From contig CM067443.1 in assembly GCA_034508935.3 (NCBI GenBank), forward strand, positions 100,256,702-100,320,701: a stretch of DNA of 64,000 nucleotides, read 5' to 3'. Source of the stretch: Berghia stephanieae. Taxonomy: Eukaryota; Mollusca; Gastropoda; Nudibranchia; Aeolidiidae. The translations under genes were made by a program, and so were the position numbers. This document shows, in pieces, positions 10,650 to 21,073 of the stretch. The notes beneath the pieces were generated by a model. That model worked only from the letters and a program-made list of their open reading frames with translations, was not told where the DNA came from and searched no databases. Numbering within the stretch: position 1 is the stretch's first letter; each line of letters opens with the position of its first letter.

Positions 10650-11806
10650 GATAAATATACGTTTTTATTCAACCCGGCTATATTGTGCCCACTAGCACGG
10701 CTCAGTCCCACACTTGGGGGGTAAGGCACTCACCGAAGCTATACTCCTCAAGTCTGGCCTCCTCTTGTCCTTCCATGGTCCTTGGGAAAAAAAATAAATA
10801 AATAAAATAATAAATTTAAAAAAAAGGACTCGAGGGGTGGAGTTGGGGGACGTCCCGCCTCCAGGCCTTTCTCTCGGATTGACCCTAATCTTTGCGTTGC
10901 ACAAAGACTGACTGCTGATTCAGAGATGACAAACCATGATTAAAAAGAAATTTCATGGGGGACAGGAACTAGATATGGTTTTAAATCTAGTCCTTCCAAT
11001 CTCTTTGCCTAAATGGAGGGGAGTGCCAAAAAATAGATTTGGCATCTCTGCGTTGGGTAGCTCGGGCCATCTACAAGGTAGGCTACCCACCCGTCTTTAG
11101 AGAAGCGTCAAGCCAAAGAGGAGTGTTGGGGTAGAAACACCTCGCAAGGTGAACCCCCCTCAGCCTCCAGGATCAATAGCTCCTCCTTATCGGGGTCCTC
11201 TCGGAACTGCGCACCCTCAGCAGAAAGGTGCCTGCTGTGCAGGATTTGGAAAGGAATATCTCCTCGTTGAACCTATTTCAACGGTACAGGGTATAGAGAT
11301 ACTGGGGGATAGAAGACAGTTAAGAAGGCTTGTTTTCCTCGGTTCTCTCTCTCTCTCTGTCCTGGCAACTCAATTTTGATAAGGAAGGGAAATTTGGAAT
11401 CATTGGGGAAATGGGGTATGGAATGGAAATCATAGCTCAAATATGGTAAAAGGGGGTGGGATTTGTGCTATGCCATCGCCTTCCCTTGCTCTCTTTAAAC
11501 TGAAACCGTCATTCCTCAAAACATCTTTTATATACTACGTTCTTGGGATTTGGGGGGAGAAAAAGTTTGGGGATGATTGCCAGGACAAGAAAAATAGCAG
11601 AATGGGTGAATGAAGCCATTCTCATAAAAAGGGCTGGGGTATGGGGGTCTGTGGAGCCACCATGTCTCTCTCGCCAGTCGGGTGGTTTTTCGTTGGTTAC
11701 CACCAAACCAGAATGGCTCTTTTAGTCGCCTTCTACGACACGCATGAGCTTACGGTGGCTCAATTCTTTTCCCTCTCAGTTGAGGGACCCCGGAGACCAC
11801 ACGGGG
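10650..11806 (-). other. LINE copy 1 5' UTR
   Basis: About 1.15 kb between the 5' end and ORF1, nearly identical to 21074-22221. Non-coding, with an A/T homopolymer stretch near 10790-10825. I-type LINEs carry an internal promoter at their 5' end; no specific promoter motif could be verified here. Confidence 0.6.
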
Positions 11807-11820
11807 ACTGTCAAAGCTAT
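11807..11820. repeat. Right target-site duplication of LINE copy 1
   Basis: ACTGTCAAAGCTAT, identical to 5450-5463. Confidence 0.85.
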
Positions 11821-14743
11821 GACTACCATCCTCGGCATATGTATCTTCGTCAGTACTGGTGCAGCTTTCTTCATACACAATTTCCTGCAACTCATCTGGA
11901 ATGAAAGCATCTTTGAACCACTGTACTTCCAATTCATTTGCAGAATTTCTCTGCCAACCGTTATCCTCTGGTTTTGGAATGCTAGGATTCTGGCACACTG
12001 CATTCCTCCAAATGAGAGTTTGAAAGTTGGCTCTTGATATGTGCAGTGACAATACTTGACTACAAGGAGGCATCTGACACAGATCAATTCCACCACTGCA
12101 TGAGATGGTACCTTTCTTTCCTTTGAAACGCTGGCGAACTATGTCATACCTCACTTTGTTGACACTTGTGCATGAGGTTTTGCCATACAGCTTGCACACA
12201 AATGACTCTAACATGAGACAGTCATTACTTGAAACAGCTGCTGATGTTCCAAATCTGGAGAACAGAATTCTAAGATCTTCCTTCTTTTGAAGAAATTTTA
12301 GAGCTTTCAGCTTTCCTTGCCCAGCAAAGCAACTTGTGTCACAGCCTGTGAATGCATGGACACCAAGTAATGCATCACACATCTGTTTAGACAAAGTCTT
12401 TGCTATCTGAGAGACATTGATTTGTCGCCTGTTGTTGCCACAGCCAGTATCAAAAATCAGGGTCTTTCCAATTGTCTCTGAGAATGAAAGGAGAAGTAAG
12501 AAGACATCCGTGTCTGGTGATTTGACAACAATTGTTTCACAGTTTGGTTGGCGGGAAGCATATTGACAGTGCAGTATAATTCGTGTGTCTGCCTCTTCCT
12601 GTGATGAGTAGAGATCTAGACAAGGTATAGCTGTGGTAAATTCATCCGTGTCACTGTAAAGTAAGGTGCATCTCTCTTCACAGACAAAGAAGATTTCCCT
12701 GTTTCTCAGTTTCTTTGCATATTCGTTACTTTCCCATTCCTTGAGGAGAAACCTGATAAGGGATCTTTTGTTATCAACGCAACTGAGAAATGATTTCCAA
12801 CGTCTGGGCACTGTTGTTGCAGATCCTCTTAACAAGTATGCATTATCTTCAGAAGATCCTCTCCTCAATCTCTCACAACCTTTGATGGAATCTTCTATGT
12901 AAGTATCAGTCACAAAGTGTACACAAGCTGCTTGTGGTAAGGAGGAAAATGTAAGTTTGGCTACTTCACCAAATGTATTTGGGATTGCTGACAGAGTTTG
13001 TAACAGTGCATTGCCATCAACAATGTAAACGGTGTTTGTTTTTTTTGCATAATCCTCGAACATTAATGAATTGTCAGGCGTGAGCTTGTGCAACAGAGTT
13101 GCTTTGTTGGTCTTCAGAGGTAAACCATCTGATAAAGCCAGCGACCACGGAGTAGGTGTTAGAGGATATTGAAGAACTTTTTGAAGATCAACACTGTGCT
13201 CTTGGGACAAAACAAGAAGCTGGCCAAATAAATTTCTTTGTGCCTTGATTTTGACCACGTTCATGTCTTTTTTCACTGTTACCACTTTCCTCAATGATGC
13301 AAATGTCTTGGTCTTGTTCCTTTCTAATGGCTTGTAAAATTCTACAGTCTTTTCCTTCAGTCTGTTTTCAACAAAACTTTCAAACAATCTTTTTCCTGTT
13401 TTTTCCACGGCTAGCAGGTCATCAGCAACATCCTCTTGCACTTTCATTCCTGAAGCTAGACTGACCAGACCATCTTCAACTTCAAAGGGATTGATAAATG
13501 CTGAAAATGCCTGGAGGATCTTTTGCACTCGCTTTTCACTTTGTCTTTTTTCTGCAAGGCTCAATTCTTTGTGGTGTCTATATCCATACAGTTGTTGTTG
13601 CTGATCATTCTTTGGGTTGCTGATACATATTCTGCTCGATTGTGTCTTGTTACACTCCAACGGTAATAGCTTGGAAGACTCTTGCTGAACCCAACAATAC
13701 CTCCTTTTGTCTTTGCATGTTTGTTTATTGTTTGTTCAATGGTCATATCAACTGCTATTCTTCCAGCAGGCGTCCTTGATCTGGAGACACTAAATCCATT
13801 ATCTTGTAACATTTCTTCTGCCCCTGAGTGGGAATGAATCAGGTTGGCTAGTGACACAAAATATACACTGAGATACTTGGCATAATTGTGGTGATTCATG
13901 GTAAAAAGCAGTGGGCACAGTTCTTTTAAACAAGATATATGAAGAAGAAAGTTGTTTGTCTTTGTAGCTCGCAGAAACTGGGGGAGAAGCCAAACTCTGT
14001 CCATGTATTGGATCCAGTATTGTGCAGTTTTTCCGTACTTTCCTGAGCGGACACTCTCTTTGAAGGCTTCATACTGGAAAATAACTCAGCATACACAGTT
14101 GACTGGAGAATTTTATTAGCTGTATGGCTTGAAATTCCTTCAGTGAATTCCTTTATGTAAGACATGAGGTCTTTACTGAGTTTTGAATCCGTGTCCTGCT
14201 CAAATTTTGCAAGCAGAAGCCTCTCTAGAGCCTCCAAAACAGACACATGCACTCGTATAGCCCTGTTGTAGTTCTTTCCACTCATAACCCTATCCATAGA
14301 ACCATGTGCACATAGCCCAGCTTCAGTCACAATTTCTTCAAAACCAGATCCACTTTGGAGCTTTCCCAGGGCACCAAGATATGACATTATGGTGTGAAAG
14401 ACACCCAGGTGAATAATGGCTGTTTTGTAAAGCTGTGGTTTTGCCAGACAATATCGTAAGCTTTCTTTGCTACTGCAAGGTCAAATGTTACAAATGTTTA
14501 TGGCTGACCAAGCTCTTGTGTTGCCTCCAAAGATAGTTGTAGCACCTTCTGTACTGTAGCTGCTTCAGTTATGGGAGCATTGATGACAGGCAACAATTGA
14601 AGGCATGTTGGTTTCATCTTCATTTTGGGGGTTTGGAGTTGTTGATGAAAGCCAACCTTTCCAGCCAGGGAAACGTTCTCCGTCTGAATTCAACTTCATC
14701 CTACAGAACACCCACAGAAAATTATCTTGGTGCAGCTGTCTTT

Positions 14744-15766
14744 CTTGTTTGTTTTTGTTTGTTTTTAGGTGTTTAACAGCGCTTTCGACACTATTTAGGT
14801 CATTTAAGCGCCCGTTTCTGTCTTTCATCAATCTTTTATCGGCCCCGAGGGGCAACAGCTGATCAAAACGTGTACTGTTGTAATAAAATCTTTATAAAAT
14901 CATAATAGTTACATGTTTGTTAAGTAAAAATATCTATTTACAATTTCTGCAGTTCACATTCCTGCAGATACTTTAAAATTGTAAGCGGATCGACCGACTG
15001 GAACAGAGACTTCAAGTCTCTGTTATCATAATGTTGTGACCTTATCTGTTCTAATTCTGTACATTCAATTAAAATGTGTTGAACTGTCAGGTCACAGTTA
15101 CATGTTCTGCAGAGGGGTTTTTCATCCCTCTCCAGAAGGAAACGGTGAGTGAGGGCAGTATGTCCGATCCGGAGTCGAGTTATTTTTACCTCGTCTCTTC
15201 TTTTTAGCCCCGAGTTGGGTCTGGGGCCGAGGTCACTTTTAATTTGTTTTAATTTGTTATGTACATCTCGACTCCAGGATCGTTCCCATTCCTTTCGGAC
15301 ATGTTTTTTTATATTGATTTTTAAATCCACGTGTGGGATTTTACTGCCCTCTTGTAATTCTTGGCTCACCGCCTCTTTTGCCAGTCGATCCGCTTCTTCG
15401 TTCCCCTGGATACCCACATGACTAGGTACCCAGAGAAAACAAACTTTCTTTTTTTTTAAAATAATTTATTTGCACCTTCCAAGATACTTATGAGTCTTGG
15501 ATCGGTGCAATAAAAATTTGAGATCCCCTTTAGTACGGACAGCGAGTCAGACAAGATCAAGAATTTATTTTTATTCGATCTCTCAGCCAAACGGAGAGCA
15601 TTTAGGATTGCTCTCGATTCCGCTGTAAAGATCGAAACATTTCTATCCAGGCGAAGTGATCCTGTGCCTTCCGATGAGTGATAGGCACATCCTACTGCAT
15701 CTGCGCTCTTTGAACCATCCGTAAATATGTGAGTATGGTTTTTGTATGTTTGTAATATTGCTTTTA
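14744..15766 (-). mobile_element. 5'-truncated LINE copy fused to copy 2
   Basis: Contains the LINE 3' tail, 3' UTR and the last ~300 codons of ORF2 (RNase H and C-terminal Cys/His motif), then stops within the RNase H region. At 15767 it passes directly into the 3' tail of the full-length copy in the same orientation. The truncated copy has small indels of its own: a shortened CTGCAGTTC stretch near 14947 and a T-run change near 15455. No target duplication or unrelated sequence separates the two LINE units. An open frame of 141 codons crosses the junction (15881-15456), running from antisense-free 3' UTR sequence into RNase H. Confidence 0.9.
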
Positions 15767-15963
15767 TGTTTTTGTTTTTTTTGTTTGTTTTTAGGTGTTT
15801 AACGGCGCTTTCGACACTATTTAGGTCATTTAAGCGCCCGTTTCTGTCTTTCATCAATCTTTTATCGGCCCCGAGGGGCAACAGCTGATCAAAACGTGTA
15901 CTGTTGTAATAAAATCTTTATAAAATCATAATAGTTACATGTTTGTTAAGTAAAAATATCTAT

Positions 15964-18900
15964 TTACAATTTCTGCAGGAGTTCACATTCCTGCAGATAC
16001 TTTAAAATTGTAAGCGGATCGACCGACTGGAACAGAGACTTCAAGTCTCTGTTATCATAATGTTGTGACCTTATCTGTTCTAATTCTGTACATTCAATTA
16101 AAATGTGTTGAACTGTCAGGTCACAGTTACATGTTCTGCAGAGGGGTTTTTCATCCCTCTCCAGAAGGAAACGGTGAGTGAGGGCAGTATGTCCGATCCG
16201 GAGTCGAGTTATTTTTACCTCGTCTCTTCTTTTTAGCCCCGAGTTGGGTCTGGGGCCGAGGTCACTTTTAATTTGTTTTAATTTATTATGTACATCTCGA
16301 CTCCAGGATCGTTCCCATTCCTTTCGGACATGTTTTTTTATATTGATTTTTAAATCCGCGTGTGGGATTTTACTGCCCTCTTGTAATTCTTGGCTCACCG
16401 CCTCTTTTGCCAGTCGATCCGCTTCTTCATTCCCCTGGATACCCACATGACTAGGTACCCAGAGAAAACAAACTTTCTTTTTTTTAATAAATAATTTATT
16501 TGCACCTTCCAAGATACTTATGAGTCTTGGATCGGTGCAATAAAAATTTGAGATCCCCTTTAGTACGGACAGCGAGTCAGACAAGATCAAGAATTTATTT
16601 TTATTCGATCTCTCAGCCAAACGGAGAGCATTTAGGATTGCTCTCGATTCCGCTGTAAAGATCGAAACATTTCTATCCAGGCGAAGTGATCCTGTGCCTT
16701 CCGATGAGTGATAGGCACATCCTACTGCATCTGCGCTCTTTGAACCATCCGTAAATATGTGAGTATGGTTTTTGTATGTTTGTAATATTGCTTTTAGTGT
16801 CTGTTTGTAAATATGTGGGTCTGTTTGTGATTTTTCCAGTTTTGTTAGGTCCAAATTTATGTTTGGTCTATGTATGGACCATGGTGGTGTCTTTGCCTGG
16901 ACGTATGGGTGTATCCTGTCTAGACTGATGTTCATGTCTGCGATGTCTTTTTTTATTCTGTAACCTAATGGTGGTGTCATTTTTGGGTGCTTGCGAAATT
17001 TTTCTTCTAGTGTCCTATCCATGTAGTGTACATGTTTGTGTGCTGGGTTGTCGTGCAGCGATGTGACCTTAGTAACATACTGGAGAGCCAGTTTTTTCCT
17101 CCTGAGATGGAGAGGTGGCTCATCTGCCTCAGCATAAAGGCTTGCCACTGGAGAAGTGCGGAAAGCCCCGAGTGCCAAGCGCAGTCCCTGATGATGAATT
17201 GGGTCCAGCATGCCTAAGTAGGATGGTTTTGCAGAGCCGTATACAAAAGATGCGTAGTCCAGTTTTGATCGAATAAGGGTTCGGTATATCTTTAGAAGAG
17301 TGTTTGTGTCCGAACCCCATTCCATGCTCGACAGAACTCTCATTATTCTCATTGCTTTCATGCATCGCAGTCTGAGATCTTTGATATGGGCGAGGAAATT
17401 TAGTTTCCTATCAAAGATCAAACCCAGGAATCGGGCTTCCTCCTTTACCTCAATTTTGGAATTGTTGAGATAAAGGTCAGGCTGTCTAATGCAGGTGCGT
17501 TTTCGGCAGAAGTGGACAGCTACTGTTTTTGATGGGGAGAAGGAGAAACCATTGAGATTTGCCCACTCCGACAGTTTGTTTAGTTGGAGTTGTAACTGTC
17601 TCTCAATGGTGTCCATACTCGATTTACTTCGATAGCATACAAGAAAGTCATCAACATATAAGGAACAGTCAACATTCTGTCTCATTGCATTCACTATTGA
17701 GTTTATTTTAATCTCAAACAGAATGGGAGACAGAATGCTACCCTGTGGAACTCCCTCTTCCTGATCAAATGGATCAGAAAAGGTGGATCCTGCTTTGACC
17801 TGAAAGGATCTGTTGTTTAAAAATGCTCTGACAAACATTGGAAGGTTTCCTCGTAGACCAAGATTGTGCAGATCTTTGAGGATTCCGAATTTCCAAGTTG
17901 TGTCAAAGGCCTTCTCAAGGTCAAAGAAGATTGCTACCAAGTGCTCACCTTTGGCAAAGGCCTCACGAATGAAGCTCTCTAGTCGAACAAGGTGATCAAC
18001 AGTTGATCTGTTCTTTCGAAAGCCACATTGGAGGTCGGAGAGGGAGTTGTTGTGTTCCAAGTAGAACATCAGACGCTTGTTGACCATTTTCTCCATCAGC
18101 TTGCATAGGCAGCTGGTGAGGGAGATTGGTCGGTAGTTTGAAGCGTCCGAATGGTCTTTCCCAGGTTTTGGGATTGGAATCACGGTGGCCAGATTCCAAC
18201 TAGGTGGGAAAGTCTGTGTTGTCCATATCTTGTTATAGATATTCAAAAGGACAACCAGACTATCTTGTGGAAGATGTCGGAGTATTTCATAACTGATGTT
18301 GTCAGGACCCGGTGCTGTGACATTTGTGTCACGGAGGCAGGCACCCAACTCCTCAAGTGTAAATGGTTTGTTGTAGTCTTCAGTGTTTGTAGATGTAAAG
18401 TTTATTGGTGTGTTTTCTGCGTTTTGTTTATGGCGCAGAAATTGTGGTGTGTGGTGTGCAGACGAGGAGTTGTGCGCCAGCCTCTCGGCCAGAGTGTTGG
18501 CAATGTCTTGTTCTGTTTCAGCCACGGATCCATCGGGACGTGTCAAGTGATTTAGTGAATCACTATCGGATCCCTTCAGTTTCCGTAACATCTTCCACAC
18601 CCTATTCAGGGGTGTCTGGCTATTTATTTTTGAGACAAAGTTTTGGAAGGATCTCCGTTTGTTTTCTCGGAAGATCTTCCTACACTTTGCTCGTAGTTTC
18701 CTAAATGTTGCGAAATTCTCAGGGATTGGGAATCTCATCGCTTTCCTGTATGCTTTTTTCTTCTCCCGTAGGGCCGCTCGACATTCCTCTGAAAACCAGG
18801 GATTGTGTTTTCTCGGTCTACCAGAGGTTGTTGGTATTGTCGAGCTGCAGATATTTGTTAAAATATTTTCTAATTTGTCATAGCTGTCCACCTCTGTCGT

Positions 18901-19575
18901 AAGGAGTCTGTGACACTCCTGTGAGAAAGTTTCCCAATCTGCTCGCCGTACACTCCAACGTTTGGGCTGTGGGGCCCTTGAAGTCGGGGTGATGTCGAGG
19001 CAGACTGGAAAATGGTCAGAACCGTGATCGTCATCGATCACAGTCCAGGAGAGATCTGGAGCTAATGTAGGATCACAGAAAGTGAGATCGATGGCAGACG
19101 TGGTAAGATTGTGAATATTTACCCGTGTTGCCTCGAGACCGTTTGCCAAGTATACATCCATTTTCATTATGAAAGCCTCCACTGCCTTTCCCCTCTGGTT
19201 TGTGTCTGTGTTTCCCCAGAGAGGACTGTGAGCATTGAAATCTCCCATTATCACATAGGGAGGGGGGAGTTGGTTTAGAACTCCCTCTAGCTCGGCAGAC
19301 TGGAGGCGATGATCTGGTGGGATGTACACAGAGCAGATGGTGATTGGTCTGTGCAATGTCACTCTCACTGCTATTGCCTGTAGATTTGTTTTCATTGGTA
19401 TCAAGCGGTGGGGGGTGCTCTTCTTCGTGAGAATTGAAACTCCCCCACACGCTATCTGGCCATCAGAGTGAATCAGATGATTGGCCGTATATCCTTTTAC
19501 TGTGTAGTCGTCTGCTGGTAATTTTGTTTCCTGCAGACAGACTACATCAGGATTCCTCTGGAGGAGGAGGTCCAA
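15964..19575 (-). CDS. LINE ORF2: endonuclease / reverse transcriptase / RNase H, intact
   Basis: An uninterrupted 1203-codon frame. Residues 1 to about 195 form the apurinic-type endonuclease (VVCLQETKLP; GGVSILTKKS; MGDFNAHSPLWG; GSDHFPV, catalytic His). The reverse transcriptase runs from about 450 to 720, with NYRPISLTSCLCKLMEKMV, FFDLEKAFDTTW, GVPQGSILSPILF and the catalytic YVDD at about 639-642. RNase H is at about 935-1060 (TDGSK Asp, TAESRA Glu, LILSDS Asp, HVGIQGNEEAD). A Cys/His motif (CRTC...HILIEC) is near 1145. The protein nicks target DNA and copies its own RNA there. The start at 19575 is the first Met of the frame; part of the endonuclease N-terminus (the usual WN motif) is not covered, so the true start may lie upstream or overlap ORF1. 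Confidence 0.93.
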   Translation of the reverse strand: MDLLLQRNPDVVCLQETKLPADDYTVKGYTANHLIHSDGQIACGGVSILTKKSTPHRLIPMKTNLQAIAVRVTLHRPITICSVYIPPDHRLQSAELEGVLNQLPPPYVIMGDFNAHSPLWGNTDTNQRGKAVEAFIMKMDVYLANGLEATRVNIHNLTTSAIDLTFCDPTLAPDLSWTVIDDDHGSDHFPVCLDITPTSRAPQPKRWSVRRADWETFSQECHRLLTTEVDSYDKLENILTNICSSTIPTTSGRPRKHNPWFSEECRAALREKKKAYRKAMRFPIPENFATFRKLRAKCRKIFRENKRRSFQNFVSKINSQTPLNRVWKMLRKLKGSDSDSLNHLTRPDGSVAETEQDIANTLAERLAHNSSSAHHTPQFLRHKQNAENTPINFTSTNTEDYNKPFTLEELGACLRDTNVTAPGPDNISYEILRHLPQDSLVVLLNIYNKIWTTQTFPPSWNLATVIPIPKPGKDHSDASNYRPISLTSCLCKLMEKMVNKRLMFYLEHNNSLSDLQCGFRKNRSTVDHLVRLESFIREAFAKGEHLVAIFFDLEKAFDTTWKFGILKDLHNLGLRGNLPMFVRAFLNNRSFQVKAGSTFSDPFDQEEGVPQGSILSPILFEIKINSIVNAMRQNVDCSLYVDDFLVCYRSKSSMDTIERQLQLQLNKLSEWANLNGFSFSPSKTVAVHFCRKRTCIRQPDLYLNNSKIEVKEEARFLGLIFDRKLNFLAHIKDLRLRCMKAMRIMRVLSSMEWGSDTNTLLKIYRTLIRSKLDYASFVYGSAKPSYLGMLDPIHHQGLRLALGAFRTSPVASLYAEADEPPLHLRRKKLALQYVTKVTSLHDNPAHKHVHYMDRTLEEKFRKHPKMTPPLGYRIKKDIADMNISLDRIHPYVQAKTPPWSIHRPNINLDLTKLEKSQTDPHIYKQTLKAILQTYKNHTHIFTDGSKSADAVGCAYHSSEGTGSLRLDRNVSIFTAESRAILNALRLAERSNKNKFLILSDSLSVLKGISNFYCTDPRLISILEGANKLFIKKKKVCFLWVPSHVGIQGNEEADRLAKEAVSQELQEGSKIPHADLKINIKKHVRKEWERSWSRDVHNKLKQIKSDLGPRPNSGLKRRDEVKITRLRIGHTALTHRFLLERDEKPLCRTCNCDLTVQHILIECTELEQIRSQHYDNRDLKSLFQSVDPLTILKYLQECELLQKL

Positions 19576-19639
19576 TTCTGTTCTATTTGATCTGATCCCT
19601 CTGATGTTCCAGGAAATTAATCTTGTCTGACCAGGTATC

Positions 19640-21073
19640 CTAATTTTTTGTGGGGAGGTTAGGCAGTATGCCTGCCTTCAACCCTTTTACTTTTATTCTC
19701 CTAGGAGGAGAGACTTCCATAGGAGAAGGAGGCCCTGTGGAGGGCCTCTCGGTTTTTTTAGGGCTGAGTTTTTTTGAACCCTTGGGATTTTTAGGTCCCT
19801 CTGGGTTCTTAGATTTTTTGGGGCTTTGAGGCCCCTCAGGGGGATTTGTGGATCCCCCGACTGGTGTTGGTGGCTCCATATTCTGGGAAGGGGTGGAGTT
19901 TTGTTTTTGGGGGGATAGAGAGGGCTCACGGGAATGGAGATGGGGGGTGGGTCCAACATCCACGCCCATGAGGGGGAGAATTTTTTTGTTTGGGGAAGGA
20001 GGGGGGGTGGAGGTCGCCTTGGAGGTGGATGTGGAGGGGGCTGCAGGTTCCACATCTTGAACCTCCAATGTGTCAAAAAGATTTTTTGACACATTTGCGA
20101 CCTTGTTTTTAGGTCTTGATGGCTTTTTCTTTTGAGGACTGTCTTTTCTAGTCTGTGCGATTTTGCCATGGCTGTTTTGGTTATTACCAGCAGCCCTGGC
20201 AACTTCTGCATAACTCTTGGCAGAAGCAGCGACCTGCCGAGGGGGGCAGATCACTGCTTTTTGCCTGAGCAAACGTACCGCCGTAAGTAGCTCTGTATGT
20301 CAAGATTGCCTTTTCTTCTTGCCACTTAGGACAATCTTTTGAATGTGCTGCATGCTTGCCTTGGCAGTTCAGACAACAAGGGTCCACTTTGCAGTTTTCC
20401 TCATTGTGGTCTTCTTTGCCGCAGCGGGGGCATGTAGCTTTACGGCGGCAGTTTGTTTTAGTATGGCCGTACCGGTGGCAGTTAAAACATCTCATGGGGT
20501 TCGGAACGTAAGGCCGAACCTCCAAGTCGAGGTATTCAATTCTTATTCTCGACGGGGGTCTCGGGCTGTCAAAAGTCAGGATCCAGGTGTTGGTCTGGAT
20601 TGTGCTGTCGCCGCGGCGGATGCTAACCCGCCGAGCTTCGACAATACCCTCCAGTTCCTCAACCATCTCCTGCTCCGAACAGCCTACCAGATCTCTGCTT
20701 CTTATGACACCTTTTGACCTATTGAGGCTCCTGTGAGCCTCAACGGTGACTGGGATGTCAGAGAATCTGGTACATTTCAAGAGGTTCTCACTCTCTTGTC
20801 GACCCTGCACTTGTATCATTAAAGTGCCAGAGTTGTTCCTGTTCACTGCCTTTGGTGTACCGGCGCCATTTGCTTTGAGTGCCTTGCTGATGGTGAAGAT
20901 ACTCAAAGTGTTAAGTTTAATATTATCCTCATTCGGTTGAATTACCAGGAACGGCGAGAATTTTGGGTTGCCATTCCTGGTAAGTCATCAAGAGTCATCG
21001 GGGCTGTAATCTTTCTTTTCTTTCCTGTCTGGGGTGGGGCTTTAAGGGGAGAGTTTTTGCTATTTTTGGCCAT
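19640..21073 (-). pseudogene. LINE copy 2 ORF1 (zinc-knuckle, gag-like), frameshifted
   Basis: Same protein as in copy 1 but with the complete middle region, including a 35-residue segment (from LNRSKGVIRS to EARRVS) that copy 1 lacks. The CCHC knuckles run from CFNCHRYGHTKTNC to CCLNCQGKHAAHSKDC. The tail is Pro/Ser/Lys-rich (KNPEGPKNPKGSKK). Compared with copy 1 it has one G fewer near 20966 and one T more near 20262, each shifting the frame. These breaks are at different places from those of copy 1, so a family consensus would be open. ORF1 proteins chaperone and package LINE RNA. Confidence 0.85.

Larger units (their letters stand above)
5464..11806 (-). mobile_element. I/Nimb-like LINE, full-length copy 1
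   Basis: A 6.3-kb non-LTR retrotransposon lying 3' to 5' on the plus strand. From its 5' end (11806): ~1.15-kb 5' UTR, ORF1 with zinc knuckles (10649 to about 9325), ORF2 (endonuclease, reverse transcriptase, RNase H; 9258-5649) and a 3' UTR ending in a hairpin-forming GGCGCTT...AAGCGCC and an (AAAC)n-type tail. Perfect 14-bp target duplications flank it. Its 5' end (CCCCGTGTGGTCTCCGGGGT on the minus strand) is identical to that of copy 2, which fixes the full-length 5' boundary. RNase H in ORF2 plus a gag-like ORF1 point to the I superfamily. Both ORFs are broken. Confidence 0.93.
5388..14740 (-). pseudogene. XPG/FEN-like dispersed-family gene, interrupted by a LINE
   Basis: Coding sequence runs on the minus strand from about 14740 to a stop at 5388, with a LINE inserted between 5464 and 11806. 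The 5' part (14740-14390) has a FPGWKGW motif; then MSYLGALGKL, GKNYNRAIRVH, HHNYAKYLSVYF and DMTIEQTIN. The long open frame (13660-11807) has IVDGNALL, VHFVTD, an EEADTR motif (about residue 355), SPDTDVFLLL (about 382) and FTGCDTS (about 438). This order of acidic motifs (D-G, E-x-x-D, S-x-D-x-D, G-C-D) matches the XPG/FEN nuclease core; that assignment is my inference. I recall the family as long, uncharacterised proteins in many invertebrates. Beyond the LINE the frame continues into an acidic tail ending ATDDEDM. There are stops near 14590 and frame changes near 13990 and 13620, so this copy is probably dead. Its 5' end is cut by the LINE composite at 14744. Confidence 0.65.

Noticed and set aside
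15456-15881. 141-codon frame joining LINE 3' UTR to RNase H
   Set aside because: A by-product of the composite LINE junction; not a gene of its own.
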